Below the pieces are notes generated by a model, which ran no database searches, was not told the origin of the DNA, and was given only the letters and a program-made list of their open reading frames with translations. Of a stretch of 56,739 nucleotides of DNA, positions 26,251-34,369 are shown in pieces (positions within the stretch are counted from its first letter, which is position 1; every line of letters begins with the position of its first letter). Both the position numbers and the translations under genes were made by a program. This DNA is from Lachnospiraceae bacterium (lineage in GTDB: Bacteria > Bacillota_A > Clostridia > Lachnospirales > Lachnospiraceae), in contig JAQUUB010000021.1 of assembly GCA_028694115.1 (NCBI GenBank), positions 1-56,739 on the forward strand, in the 5' to 3' direction.

Positions 26251-26919
26251 TTAATCTCTATTTTTCAATTCTCTTATTTGACGTTCCAATTCAAGTAGTC
26301 GGTTCGTTAATTCTGAATTTGCCCTTTGTAGATTGCTAATATCGTCTTTCACTGGGTCTGGAAGATGGATTTGATCCATATTATCTCTTGGAATTAATAC
26401 ATTGTTATGTTTGACAACTCTTCCCGGTACTCCAACAACTGTACAATTGGGGGGAACTTCTTCTAAGACAACACTTCCAGCACCAATTTTGGAGTTCTCA
26501 CCAACAGTAAATGATCCAAGTACCTTTGCACCTGCGCTTATCATAACGTTATCTCCAATTGTAGGATGTCTTTTTCCTTGTTCTTTTCCAGTTCCGCCAA
26601 GTGTAACTCCTTGATATAAGGTTACATTATCTCCGATAATGGTAGTTTCACCAATAATAACTCCATTTCCATGATCAATAAAGAATCCTTCTCCTATGAT
26701 AGCTCCAGGATGTATTTCAATTCCAGTTTTTCTAGCAGAATGTTGCGAAACCACGCGTGCCCAGAAGTAATGGTGGTTTACATAAAGAATATGTGCCAGA
26801 CGATACGATAAAATGGCCTTAAAACTGGGATATAAAAAGACTTCCAAACAAGAATGCATTGCAGGATCACGTTCTTTAATAATTTTCATTTCATCTCTTA
26901 TATATTTAAATATACCCAT
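26251..26919 (-). CDS. cysE: serine O-acetyltransferase
   Basis: 222 aa. Makes O-acetylserine, the precursor of cysteine. The N-terminal helical domain (about 1-60, with DPAMHSCLEVFL) is followed by a left-handed beta helix of hexapeptide repeats containing the catalytic GNGVIIGETT and GVTLGGTGKEQGKRHPTIGD. The tail is a predicted coiled coil (SNLQRANSELTNRLLELERQ). The start at 26919 has GGAGG 6 nt upstream. A longer reading from 26979 would begin inside the T-box terminator and is rejected. Confidence 0.95.
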   Translation of the reverse strand: MGIFKYIRDEMKIIKERDPAMHSCLEVFLYPSFKAILSYRLAHILYVNHHYFWARVVSQHSARKTGIEIHPGAIIGEGFFIDHGNGVIIGETTIIGDNVTLYQGVTLGGTGKEQGKRHPTIGDNVMISAGAKVLGSFTVGENSKIGAGSVVLEEVPPNCTVVGVPGRVVKHNNVLIPRDNMDQIHLPDPVKDDISNLQRANSELTNRLLELERQIRELKNRD

Positions 26920-26957
26920 ACGAATGCCTCCTAACATATAAAATAAATACATAAATA

Positions 26958-27199
26958 AAAATAAAACCCGCCTCAGCAAAGAGACGGGTTATCCGCGGTT
27001 CCACTCTAATAAAGGCATAGCCCTCACTTAAGTCACGTAACGTGTGATCGACGTACCGATATTTCCCCCGGTCTGCTCACGAATGCACTTGGATCATACT
27101 TTCTGAAAACTGCTCTCAGCCGGTGACAGTTTTTCTCTGACAGTTAGTAATGATTTACTCTTTTCGTTCTAAGCATTTACTTATAAAAATACTCATTGC
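26958..27199 (-). promoter_or_regulatory. T-box riboswitch, cysteine-specific, with terminator
   Basis: The minus strand carries the T-box core AGAGTGGAACCGCGG (27007-26993), then a terminator stem AACCCGTCTC/GAGGCGGGTT (26990-26965) and a T-rich run. Further upstream a Stem I base (CGAA with TTCG, GCTTA with TGAGC) encloses GTGCA just before TTCG, giving specifier TGC for cysteine followed by A. Uncharged tRNA-Cys should favour readthrough into cysE-cysS-mrnC-rlmB-sigH. The specifier call rests on hand folding, but it agrees with the operon content. Confidence 0.92.
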
Positions 27200-27205
27200 A
27201 TAATT

Positions 27206-27234
27206 AGTCTATGCAATCCTTGGCATTTTGTCAA
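27206..27234 (-). promoter_or_regulatory. promoter of the cysE T-box operon
   Basis: TTGACA (27234-27229), a 17-nt spacer and TAGACT (27211-27206) on the minus strand lie directly after the ispF stop. Transcription would start near 27199. Confidence 0.75.
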
Positions 27235-27247
27235 TCATTTTACAATA

Positions 27248-27802
27248 TTAAATACCATTTTCTTGCTTGCAACCTGAGCATCCCTGGCATTTACTTTCTT
27301 CTGTACTGTAAACAGCCGTTGAATAATTGACTGCTGTAGTCAAAGAGCAGATTGCCTGTGAAGATATTCCTTCCCCTGATCCCGTAAAGCCAAGTCCTTC
27401 TTCTGTTGTAGCCTTTATATTAATTTGATTCATTTCAATTTCTAAGGTCTTAGCAATATTCATTTCCATTTGTTCAATATAGGGTCTCATTTTGGGGTTT
27501 TGTGCAATAATTGTTGCATCTATGTTTTCAATAAAATAATTCTCTTTTTCAATCAAATCCGCTACACGTTTTAATAAACTTAAACTTGATATTCCCTTGT
27601 ATTTTGAATCAGTATCTGGAAAATGTTTCCCAATATCACCAAGTCCTGCTGCCCCTAAAAGTGCATCCATAATTGAATGTAGCAAAACATCAGCATCAGA
27701 ATGGCCTAGCAATCCCTTTTCATAAGGAATCTCTACTCCACCTAAAATCAATTTTCTGTCTTCTACTAATTTGTGAACATCATATCCCATTCCAACTCGC
27801 AT
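27248..27802 (-). CDS. ispF: MECDP synthase with Cys-rich tail
   Basis: 2-C-methyl-D-erythritol 2,4-cyclodiphosphate synthase of the non-mevalonate isoprenoid pathway. The fold covers about residues 1-157, with the metal-binding [32 protein letters not shown] segments and the [17 protein letters not shown] substrate loop. The protein is 184 aa, about 25 longer than usual. The extra tail ends in [13 protein letters not shown], a CxxCxxC motif. The start at 27802 is chosen by GGAG 9 nt upstream and by the family N-terminus [10 protein letters not shown]. Confidence 0.94.
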   Translation of the reverse strand: MRVGMGYDVHKLVEDRKLILGGVEIPYEKGLLGHSDADVLLHSIMDALLGAAGLGDIGKHFPDTDSKYKGISSLSLLKRVADLIEKENYFIENIDATIIAQNPKMRPYIEQMEMNIAKTLEIEMNQINIKATTEEGLGFTGSGEGISSQAICSLTTAVNYSTAVYSTEESKCQGCSGCKQENGI

Positions 27803-27943
27803 ATTAATCTCCATTTCTACAGACTTTAATATTAATTGTACCATCTTATTTATTATATGTAAAACTCAGTAAAACTTAAACATGATTATTTTTTACTCCA
27901 AACCTATCCATTTCATCAATCTTTATTTAGAAATATACACAAA

Positions 27944-27976
27944 GAAAAAGCTACTCACCAATCTGTAAGTAGCTTT
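27944..27976 (-). terminator. terminator after the tRNA-Val/tRNA-Met pair
   Basis: AAAGCTACT (27947-27955) pairs with AGTAGCTTT (27968-27976), and the minus strand continues with TTTTTC. Confidence 0.75.
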
Positions 27977-27988
27977 CCATTGTTCGAA

Positions 27989-28062
27989 TAGCGAGAGGGG
28001 GATTCGAACCCTCGACACCACGGGTATGAACCGTGTGCTCTAGCCAACTGAGCTATCTCGCC
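27989..28062 (-). tRNA. tRNA-Met (CAT), elongator type
   Basis: 74 nt on the minus strand. Acceptor GGCGAGA/TCTCGCT (with a G-U first pair) and discriminator A enclose a D arm, the anticodon arm CACGG-TTCATAC-CCGTG (CAT) and a T arm with GGTTCGAATCC. The paired first position and closeness to the Bacillus elongator tRNA-Met favour elongator over initiator. Ile-CAT cannot be fully excluded. CCA is not encoded. Confidence 0.92.
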
Positions 28063-28094
28063 ATAATATGAAATTAGAATGTTTTGCTTAAAAA

Positions 28095-28167
28095 TGGGAC
28101 CTATAGGGCTCGAACCTATGACCCTCTGCTTGTAAGGCAGATGCTCTCCCAGCTGAGCTAAGATCCC
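28095..28167 (-). tRNA. tRNA-Val (anticodon TAC)
   Basis: 73 nt on the minus strand with acceptor GGGATCT/AGGTCCC (one G-U pair), discriminator A, anticodon arm TCTGC-CTTACAA-GCAGA (TAC) and T arm GGTTCGAGCC. CCA is not encoded. It is transcribed first, 32 nt ahead of tRNA-Met. Confidence 0.95.
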
Positions 28168-28189
28168 ATCACCAAAACACTGCTTTGCT

Positions 28190-28219
28190 ATTATACTATT
28201 AGATTTCATAAAATGTCAA
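28190..28219 (-). promoter_or_regulatory. tRNA-Val/tRNA-Met promoter
   Basis: TTGACA (28219-28214), an 18-nt spacer and TATAAT (28195-28190) on the minus strand, 23 nt before tRNA-Val. Confidence 0.85.
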
Positions 28220-28293
28220 TATAATATTCCATTTTTTTTAATTTTTATTTTTATAATGCACCAACTAAAACAAAGCTGGTGCATTACTATTAC

Positions 28294-29586
28294 TTATTCA
28301 TATCTAAGTGCATCAATAGGATTCATTTTTGCTGCCTTATTTGCTGGATAATAACCGAAGAAAACACCAATCATTGCGGAAAATCCTACCGAGAATATAA
28401 TACTTGCTATGGATGGACTACCTTCATAGCCCATGAGGTTAACCGCTATCATGCCTAATATTAATCCCAAAACAATTCCAATAAAACCACCAATCAGGCA
28501 GATTACAATAGACTCTACTATAAATTGTAACCTAATAGAAGAATTAGCTGCTCCAAGCGCTTTTCTTGTTCCGATTTCTCGCGTGCGTTCCGTAATAGAT
28601 ACTAACATAATATTCATAACACCAATTCCACCTACTAATAAGGAAATGCCCGCAATAATTGAAATAGCAATTGAAATGGTTGATAACATCTCTGTCATAG
28701 ATGATATGACACTTTCCATACTAAATGCACTAATTTCATAATTCTCGTTCGCACGATAATAATTTGTATTCATATAATCTTCCAGTTCCGTAAGAAAAGA
28801 TTCTATATCTACACTGCTATCCGCTACAACTGTAATTTGGGAAAAACCGTTCTTATTATGATTTTGACTTTGAGCAGTTTTTAAAGGAAGATATAAGTCA
28901 GTAGATAAATCCTCTTCTGAAGTATCACTAAAATCGGAACTTGACTCTTCATATTCATAAACACCAACGATTGTGTAATGATAATATTTGTTATCTATTA
29001 CAACCGTCACCTCACTACCTAGTGCAAGATTGGCATCTCCTGCAAACATATTATTACAAAATTTATCCGATACAATTGCAACTTTTTTACTTTCTGTCTG
29101 ATCCTTTTCCGTAAACAGTCGTCCTGCTAAAACAGTTAATTCATTTGCAGACAGATACCCCTCATTAACTCCTGTTACCGATACATTTGCATACAAATCT
29201 GCATCTTTTCCCGTACCACTTCCAACTGATTCTGACAGCTGAATTGTACTAATTTTGTCGGAAAATTTTTCCTTTAATTTATCAATCATTTCCTGCGTAA
29301 TATAATCTTCTTTTGACATTGTTTGTCTCTTGGGTCCCACATTAAATTTCATCCCATTATCTGTTGTTTCTGTTGATGAACTTTTCTGTGAAACACCAAC
29401 AGTTATGTTATTAACACCCATGCCTGACATAGATGACGCAACTGAATTTGTCATAGAGTTACCAACTGTCATAATAGCAATAACTGAGGCAATTCCTATA
29501 ATAATGCCTAACATTGTAAGAAGCGCTCTTGTTTTATTTGATCTCAGACCGCTCAAGGCCAATGCTATATTCTCAAAAATCAGCAT
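28294..29586 (-). CDS. MacB-type ABC transporter permease
   Basis: 430 aa. An N-terminal membrane helix (about 15-42, after ALSGLRSNKTRALLTMLGI) is followed by a large external MacB_PCD domain (about 50-270). Three C-terminal helices (about 295-420) hold the FtsX segment ERTREIGTRKALGA. The tail MNPIDALRYE is typical. It is third in an adaptor-ATPase-permease operon and overlaps the ATPase gene by 7 nt. The family exports peptides, antibiotics or signals, and the substrate here is unknown. Confidence 0.92.
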   Translation of the reverse strand: MLIFENIALALSGLRSNKTRALLTMLGIIIGIASVIAIMTVGNSMTNSVASSMSGMGVNNITVGVSQKSSSTETTDNGMKFNVGPKRQTMSKEDYITQEMIDKLKEKFSDKISTIQLSESVGSGTGKDADLYANVSVTGVNEGYLSANELTVLAGRLFTEKDQTESKKVAIVSDKFCNNMFAGDANLALGSEVTVVIDNKYYHYTIVGVYEYEESSSDFSDTSEEDLSTDLYLPLKTAQSQNHNKNGFSQITVVADSSVDIESFLTELEDYMNTNYYRANENYEISAFSMESVISSMTEMLSTISIAISIIAGISLLVGGIGVMNIMLVSITERTREIGTRKALGAANSSIRLQFIVESIVICLIGGFIGIVLGLILGMIAVNLMGYEGSPSIASIIFSVGFSAMIGVFFGYYPANKAAKMNPIDALRYE

Positions 29587-30293
29587 GTTTGCCTTCCCCC
29601 CCTTCGCTCACTAAGTATCGACCCGTCACTTAGAGTAATAATACGTCCTGCTTCCTCAGCAAGTTCTGGTGAATGGGTGATCAATACAATGCTCTTTCCC
29701 TGCTCCTTATTCAATTGATGAAATAAATCCATAATTTTTCTGCCAGTCTTTGAATCCAATGCTCCCGTAGGTTCGTCTGCAAGAATAATAGATGGATTAC
29801 ATGCCATTGCTCTTGCAATTGCTACACGTTGCTTCTGTCCACCAGAAAGCTCATCTGGCGTGTGAGTCATTCTATCCTCCATTTCTACCATTTTCAATAA
29901 TTCTTTTGCACGAGTGTTCCTCTCCTTTCTATTAATACCATGATAAAGCATAGGTAATTCAACATTTTTAATTGCAGAGGTTCTCGATACTAAATTATAT
30001 GTCTGAAAAACAAATCCTATTTTGTGATTTCTAATCAATGATAGTTCTCGATCTTTCGCCTTAATGATATCTACTCCATCCAATATATATTCGCCTTCTG
30101 TTGGTTTATCTAGTGCACCTATAATATTCATTAAAGTAGATTTACCGGATCCAGAGGCACCAACAATTGCTACAAATTCACCTTCATATACTTTCAAATC
30201 AATTCCATGTAAAATTTCTAATTCATTTGGTTGTCCTACATAGAAACGTTTCATTATGTTTTTCAGATCAATTACACATTTTTCATTTTCCAT
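29580..30293 (-). CDS. MacB-type ABC transporter ATPase
   Basis: 237 aa with Walker [10 protein letters not shown] (45-53), Q-loop FVFQTYNL, signature [14 protein letters not shown], Walker [13 protein letters not shown] and switch His in LITHSP. This is a complete LolD/MacB-type ATPase. The start at 30293 lies one base after the stop of the adaptor gene, with GGAGGA within that gene's last codons as ribosome site. The longer in-frame reading from 30404 overlaps the adaptor's Gly-rich tail and is rejected. Confidence 0.93.
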   Translation of the reverse strand: MENEKCVIDLKNIMKRFYVGQPNELEILHGIDLKVYEGEFVAIVGASGSGKSTLMNIIGALDKPTEGEYILDGVDIIKAKDRELSLIRNHKIGFVFQTYNLVSRTSAIKNVELPMLYHGINRKERNTRAKELLKMVEMEDRMTHTPDELSGGQKQRVAIARAMACNPSIILADEPTGALDSKTGRKIMDLFHQLNKEQGKSIVLITHSPELAEEAGRIITLSDGSILSERRGGRQTC

Positions 30294-30294
30294 G

Positions 30295-32253
30295 TTAGAA
30301 TCCTCCGCCTGGGCCCCCGCCCATTCCTCCTCCACCAGAAGGTGTTCCACCCATACCACCGCCAATGCTAAAAGATGTGTTACTATTTTCCTTATCTGAA
30401 TCACCTGCGTTGGAATTTGTATTTACGGAATTGGGTACGATTACTTGCATTCCCTCAGATATCTCATCACTCTTGATTTCTGTATAATAATCTGTCTCCA
30501 ACCCTGTCTCAACTACAATTGCTCTTTTATTAATTGTAGATTCTTCTGAATCACTATTGTCAGGATATCTATCTGGCCTCTCACTTGGCATATCTTTCGT
30601 AGCAGTATTATCGGATACGTTATCACTCATTGCTTTGTTTGTAGATACACCTGCACCCATACTACTATTATCAACTACATAAATGATAGATTCTCCATTC
30701 TCATTTTCTTCAATACAGTCATATGGTACGGCTAACACATTTTCAACTGATTCCGTCAATACGCTTGTTTCTGCCGTCATTCCAATTCTTAACTTATCAT
30801 TTTTATCCGTAATGCTAATTTTTATTGAATATGATGTTGTTGACGAAGAACTACTTTGACCAGTTGAAGTATCTGAATCACTTGTTGTAGGCGTAGGTGC
30901 CACAAATGTCACAACACCTGCCATTTCCAAATCATCTGTAGCGTCAGTTTTTATAACAGCCGTCATTCCTTTATACAAATCACTAATATCATATTGATCC
31001 ACAGTTGCTTCAACTATATAACTGCTGTCATCCTGAATCACACAGATTTCATTATTTTCATTAGAAACTTCATCTCCCACTTCAATTCCAATAGAAGTTA
31101 CAACCCCTGATATAGGAGCAGTTACTGTACATTTATCAATCAGTTTTTCGTATTCTTCTATTTTCTTTTCGTTATCATCATTCGTTGTAGATGCATCAAG
31201 ATTTGCACTTGTAACACTATCTGCTTTACTTGTGATGGAACGGTTTGCCTGCGTAGAGGTGTCTTCCTGTGAATCTACTGCTTTTTCGTAAGTTCTTACT
31301 GCACTTTCAATTTTATCTCCATAAGATTCATAGGTGCTTTCTGCTGAATCTACTGTTTTTTCTGCTGTTTCATATGCTGTTTGTTTAGATGAAACAGTTG
31401 CTGTTAATGAGGTTACTGTATCATTTGCGGTATTATAAGCAGCTTCTGCATCATTATAAGCAGCCAATACTGTTTGATAGTTGGGATCCGTTTGTACTGT
31501 ATCAGCTAATGTTGTTTTTGCCTTTTCATACTCCTCTTTTGCTGCTGTTTGTTCTTTCTTTGCACTTGATAACTTCGTTTTTGCCTTCTCATATTCCTCT
31601 TTTGCACGATCTTTATCTTCTACAGCTAATAAATAATCATTATATGCACTACTTTTTGCATCTGCAACAGAAGTATAATCTTCTACTGCATCATCAACGG
31701 TTGCTTGAGCTTGTGCAATATCCGTAGTTGCATCTGTGACCGCCTCATTATAGCTTCTATCTGCTTGTGCCACACTTAATTGAGATTTCTGACTTGCAAT
31801 AGATATGCTCTTCTCGATATCTGCTATTTCATCTTCATAATCTGTAGAATCTAAGATACATATAGTATCTCCTTTTGTTACATAGTCGCCGATTTCAACA
31901 TTGATACTCTTTACTTCACATCCAGAATTATTTGAATAAACAGTTTGACTATCATTTGCTGCAATTGTACCTGTAATGCTAATCGAATTACTTAAATCTC
32001 TTCGCTCAATCGTTTCTGTTGAGATAGTTTTGGTCATATTTGTTTGAGTACTCTGTAGCTTCTTTAAATAAAAAGTTGTCCCTACAATTCCTGCAATAGT
32101 TAGAAGAGTTATTATAATAAAAATCTTTCTATGTTTTATTATAAAACTACTTGCTTTCTTCAAAATAAGAATCCTCTTACTTGTAGCCTTTGGTTCTTGT
32201 TCTGTAGTAACTTCCTTAACCTCAAAGCTATCCTTCTTACTAAAAAGTTTCAA
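30295..32253 (-). CDS. HlyD/MacA-type efflux adaptor with Gly-rich tail
   Basis: 652-aa membrane fusion protein. One membrane helix (about 43-62) is followed by a biotinyl-lipoyl-like half (GCEVKSINVEIGDYVTKGD), a long coiled coil with repeated EYEKAKT-type heptads (about 140-350), the second lipoyl half (CTVTAPISGVVTSIGIEVGD) and beta-barrel domains (about 400-500). A low-complexity S/D/N region and a C-terminus of Gly-Met-Pro repeats (GGGMGGTPSGGG-like) end the protein. It should bridge the MacB permease to the envelope. It is first in its operon. Confidence 0.92.
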   Translation of the reverse strand: MKLFSKKDSFEVKEVTTEQEPKATSKRILILKKASSFIIKHRKIFIIITLLTIAGIVGTTFYLKKLQSTQTNMTKTISTETIERRDLSNSISITGTIAANDSQTVYSNNSGCEVKSINVEIGDYVTKGDTICILDSTDYEDEIADIEKSISIASQKSQLSVAQADRSYNEAVTDATTDIAQAQATVDDAVEDYTSVADAKSSAYNDYLLAVEDKDRAKEEYEKAKTKLSSAKKEQTAAKEEYEKAKTTLADTVQTDPNYQTVLAAYNDAEAAYNTANDTVTSLTATVSSKQTAYETAEKTVDSAESTYESYGDKIESAVRTYEKAVDSQEDTSTQANRSITSKADSVTSANLDASTTNDDNEKKIEEYEKLIDKCTVTAPISGVVTSIGIEVGDEVSNENNEICVIQDDSSYIVEATVDQYDISDLYKGMTAVIKTDATDDLEMAGVVTFVAPTPTTSDSDTSTGQSSSSSTTSYSIKISITDKNDKLRIGMTAETSVLTESVENVLAVPYDCIEENENGESIIYVVDNSSMGAGVSTNKAMSDNVSDNTATKDMPSERPDRYPDNSDSEESTINKRAIVVETGLETDYYTEIKSDEISEGMQVIVPNSVNTNSNAGDSDKENSNTSFSIGGGMGGTPSGGGGMGGGPGGGF

Positions 32254-32319
32254 AACATTTCCTCCTTTATTTTCTTATGTTTTCAATTAGTATCCTGTTT
32301 TTCTAAATTATATAGAGGA

Positions 32320-32376
32320 TTTGTGTGTAAAACTTGGAAAAAGTGTGTCTATTCTGTGTTTTGTTTCACACACAAA
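32320..32376. promoter_or_regulatory. candidate operator upstream of the efflux operon
   Basis: TTTGTGTGT (32320-32328) and its exact inverse ACACACAAA (32368-32376) flank a further GTGTGT (near 32342-32348) and TGTGTTTTG. The set covers the region where the efflux operon promoter should lie (a TATAAT is seen on the minus strand near 32310). Confidence 0.3.
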
Positions 32377-32419
32377 AAAACAGAGTTTAAAAATGAAAAT
32401 CATTCTCTAACTCTGTTTT
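32373..32419 (-). terminator. terminator after argS
   Basis: An 11-bp stem (AAAACAGAGTT 32377-32387 with AACTCTGTTTT 32409-32419) with a 21-nt loop is followed by TTTT on the minus strand. Confidence 0.65.
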
Positions 32420-32451
32420 ATATAATTTCATATTAAAATGTACTCTTTTTA

Positions 32452-34221
32452 CTACATACGCTCTGGTGCATGAAATCCTAAAATATCAATGCTTGTTTCT
32501 AAAATATCTCTTGTTAAGAGTAATAAAGCAATCCAAGAAGCCTGTTTTTCTTTGTCTTCCTCTACAATTATTTTTGTTTCGTGGTAAAAACGATTAAACG
32601 CATTTGCAGTGTCATAAATATATGCACAAATCTTATGTGGTGCCAATTCATCAAATGCATTACTCATCACAGTATTGAATCTAGCTAACAGCATCTGTAA
32701 ATCTTTTTCAAATCCATTTACAGCATCTCCAATTACCAGTTGCTCTAAAGAGCCACCCTTTTCTTTATATTTACTTAAAATTGATTTAATTCGAACGATT
32801 GTATATAAAATATATGGACCCGTATCACCTTCGAATGAGGTGAATCTTTCAATATCAAATACATAATCTTTTGTAGCCTGGTTTGATAAATCACCATATT
32901 TTATAGCAGCAAGTCCAACTGTTTCTGCTGTTTCTCTAGCTTCCTTCTCTAAAATATCACTCCTGTTTTCACACATCTTTTTGTACATTTCTTCATTAAT
33001 TTCAGAAATGAGGTTCTCAAGACGCATAACTCCCCCTTCACGAGTTTTAAATGGTTTGCCATCTTTTCCATTCATTGTACCAAAGCCAATAAATTTAAGT
33101 TTTGCATCTTTTTTAATAATTCCAGTTTTTTTAGCGCAACGGAACACTTGGTCAAAATGAAGTTCTTGACGTTTATCGACCACATATACAATCATATCTG
33201 GATTCATATCTTCCACACGTTGCACAAGAGTTGCCAAATCAGTTGTTGTATATAGAGATGCTCCATCCGATTTTAATATCATGCATGGGGGAATTTCTTT
33301 TGTATCTGATTCTTCTTTTACATCAACAACCAATGCTCCTTCACTTTCATATACAAATCCATCGGTCCTCATTTTATCAACCATTGGAGCAATATATTTT
33401 TGTGCGTCAGCTTCGCCCTTCCATAATTCAAAATCCACATTCAGTTTTGCATAATTTTTCTTTAAATCTGTAACCGAAACACTCATAATGTGGTTCCATA
33501 TTGCACGGTAGCCACGATTACCCTTTTGCAATTTAAAAGTAGCATCCATAGCCTCTTCTTTATAAGATTCATCCTCTTTCGATTTTGCACTGGCAGTAGG
33601 ATAAATTTCTTCTAATTCTGATATTGTAAAGGGAGCTTCTTGGGGATATTCTCCAGTAAAATTTTCATCAAAATAAGGTAATTCTGGCTTTCTCTTTTTT
33701 AACTCAGTGATAATCAATCCCATTTGAAGACCCCAGTCCCCTAAATGAATATCACCTATCATTTGATGTCCCATATATTTTCCAATACGTTTTACACTTT
33801 CACCAATAATAGCAGAGCGAAGATGTCCCACGTGGAGTGGTTTTGCAACATTAGGTCCACCATAATCAACTACAATCGTCATAGGATTCTTAACTTCTTC
33901 CACTCCAAAATGACGGCTTTCTTGCATTCTATTTAAAAAAGATGTCAAAAATCCTGCATTTAATTTCATATTTAAAAATCCAGGTGCAACTGCTGTTACC
34001 TCTGAAAAAACCTTTGACGCCTTTAAAGCTTCTGCGATATCATTAGCAATCACTATTGGTGCCTTCTTATATTCTTTAGCAGCTGCCATCGCACCGTTAC
34101 ATTGATACTCGCATAAATCAGGTCTATTAGAAACTGTAACCTTTGCATACTTCCCATCATAGTTCTTTTCCTTAAATGCAACTACCATTTCCTCTGATAA
34201 TAATTCAAGTAATGTCTTCAT
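32452..34221 (-). CDS. argS: arginyl-tRNA synthetase
   Basis: Class I synthetase of 589 aa. The N-terminal Add-1 domain is followed by the HIGH-type box in GGPNVAKPLHVGHLRSAIIG (HVGH at 130-133), then GDIHLGDWGLQMG, a degenerate KMSKS region (GKPFKTREGGVM) and the DALR anticodon-binding C-terminus ending ILGFHAPERM. AGAAAGGA lies before the ATG. It lies downstream of dapF, with an inverted-repeat element in the gap, and no T-box is seen. Confidence 0.96.
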   Translation of the reverse strand: MKTLLELLSEEMVVAFKEKNYDGKYAKVTVSNRPDLCEYQCNGAMAAAKEYKKAPIVIANDIAEALKASKVFSEVTAVAPGFLNMKLNAGFLTSFLNRMQESRHFGVEEVKNPMTIVVDYGGPNVAKPLHVGHLRSAIIGESVKRIGKYMGHQMIGDIHLGDWGLQMGLIITELKKRKPELPYFDENFTGEYPQEAPFTISELEEIYPTASAKSKEDESYKEEAMDATFKLQKGNRGYRAIWNHIMSVSVTDLKKNYAKLNVDFELWKGEADAQKYIAPMVDKMRTDGFVYESEGALVVDVKEESDTKEIPPCMILKSDGASLYTTTDLATLVQRVEDMNPDMIVYVVDKRQELHFDQVFRCAKKTGIIKKDAKLKFIGFGTMNGKDGKPFKTREGGVMRLENLISEINEEMYKKMCENRSDILEKEARETAETVGLAAIKYGDLSNQATKDYVFDIERFTSFEGDTGPYILYTIVRIKSILSKYKEKGGSLEQLVIGDAVNGFEKDLQMLLARFNTVMSNAFDELAPHKICAYIYDTANAFNRFYHETKIIVEEDKEKQASWIALLLLTRDILETSIDILGFHAPERM

Positions 34222-34240
34222 AAAGTTCCTTTCTAATACG

Positions 34241-34366
34241 GGGACGGTTCTCAGCTATGAATCCTCAATCCCTCTATACATCCGCACTTCAGAATGTCAC
34301 TTACACATTATAATACGTAAATACTCTAAATACCAGCAAAATTTATTCATAGCTGAGAACCGTCCC
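34241..34366. repeat. 126-bp element with 22-bp perfect inverted termini
   Basis: The two ends (34241-34262 and 34345-34366) are perfect 22-bp inverted copies beginning GGGACGGTTCTCAGC. They enclose 82 bp that resemble no gene. It sits 3 bp after the dapF stop and 20 bp before the argS ATG. The GGGACGGTTCTC core recalls short palindromic repeats I remember from other Clostridia, but that is memory only. A TATAAT on the minus strand (34312-34307) inside it could promote argS. Confidence 0.75.
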
Positions 34367-34369
34367 GCT

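Noticed and set aside
26920..26979. N-terminal extension of cysE
   Set aside because: The extra codons come from the T-box terminator and its T run and have no ribosome site; GGAGG marks the start at 26919.
27955..28209. 84-codon minus-strand ORF
   Set aside because: It runs straight through the tRNA-Val and tRNA-Met genes; the reading AQLARAHGS...FESPS is the usual artefact of translating tRNA sequence.
28255..28285. Hairpin after the MacB permease gene as a terminator
   Set aside because: The 9-bp stem is real but is followed by ATAAAAAT on the minus strand, without a T run; it may only protect the mRNA end.
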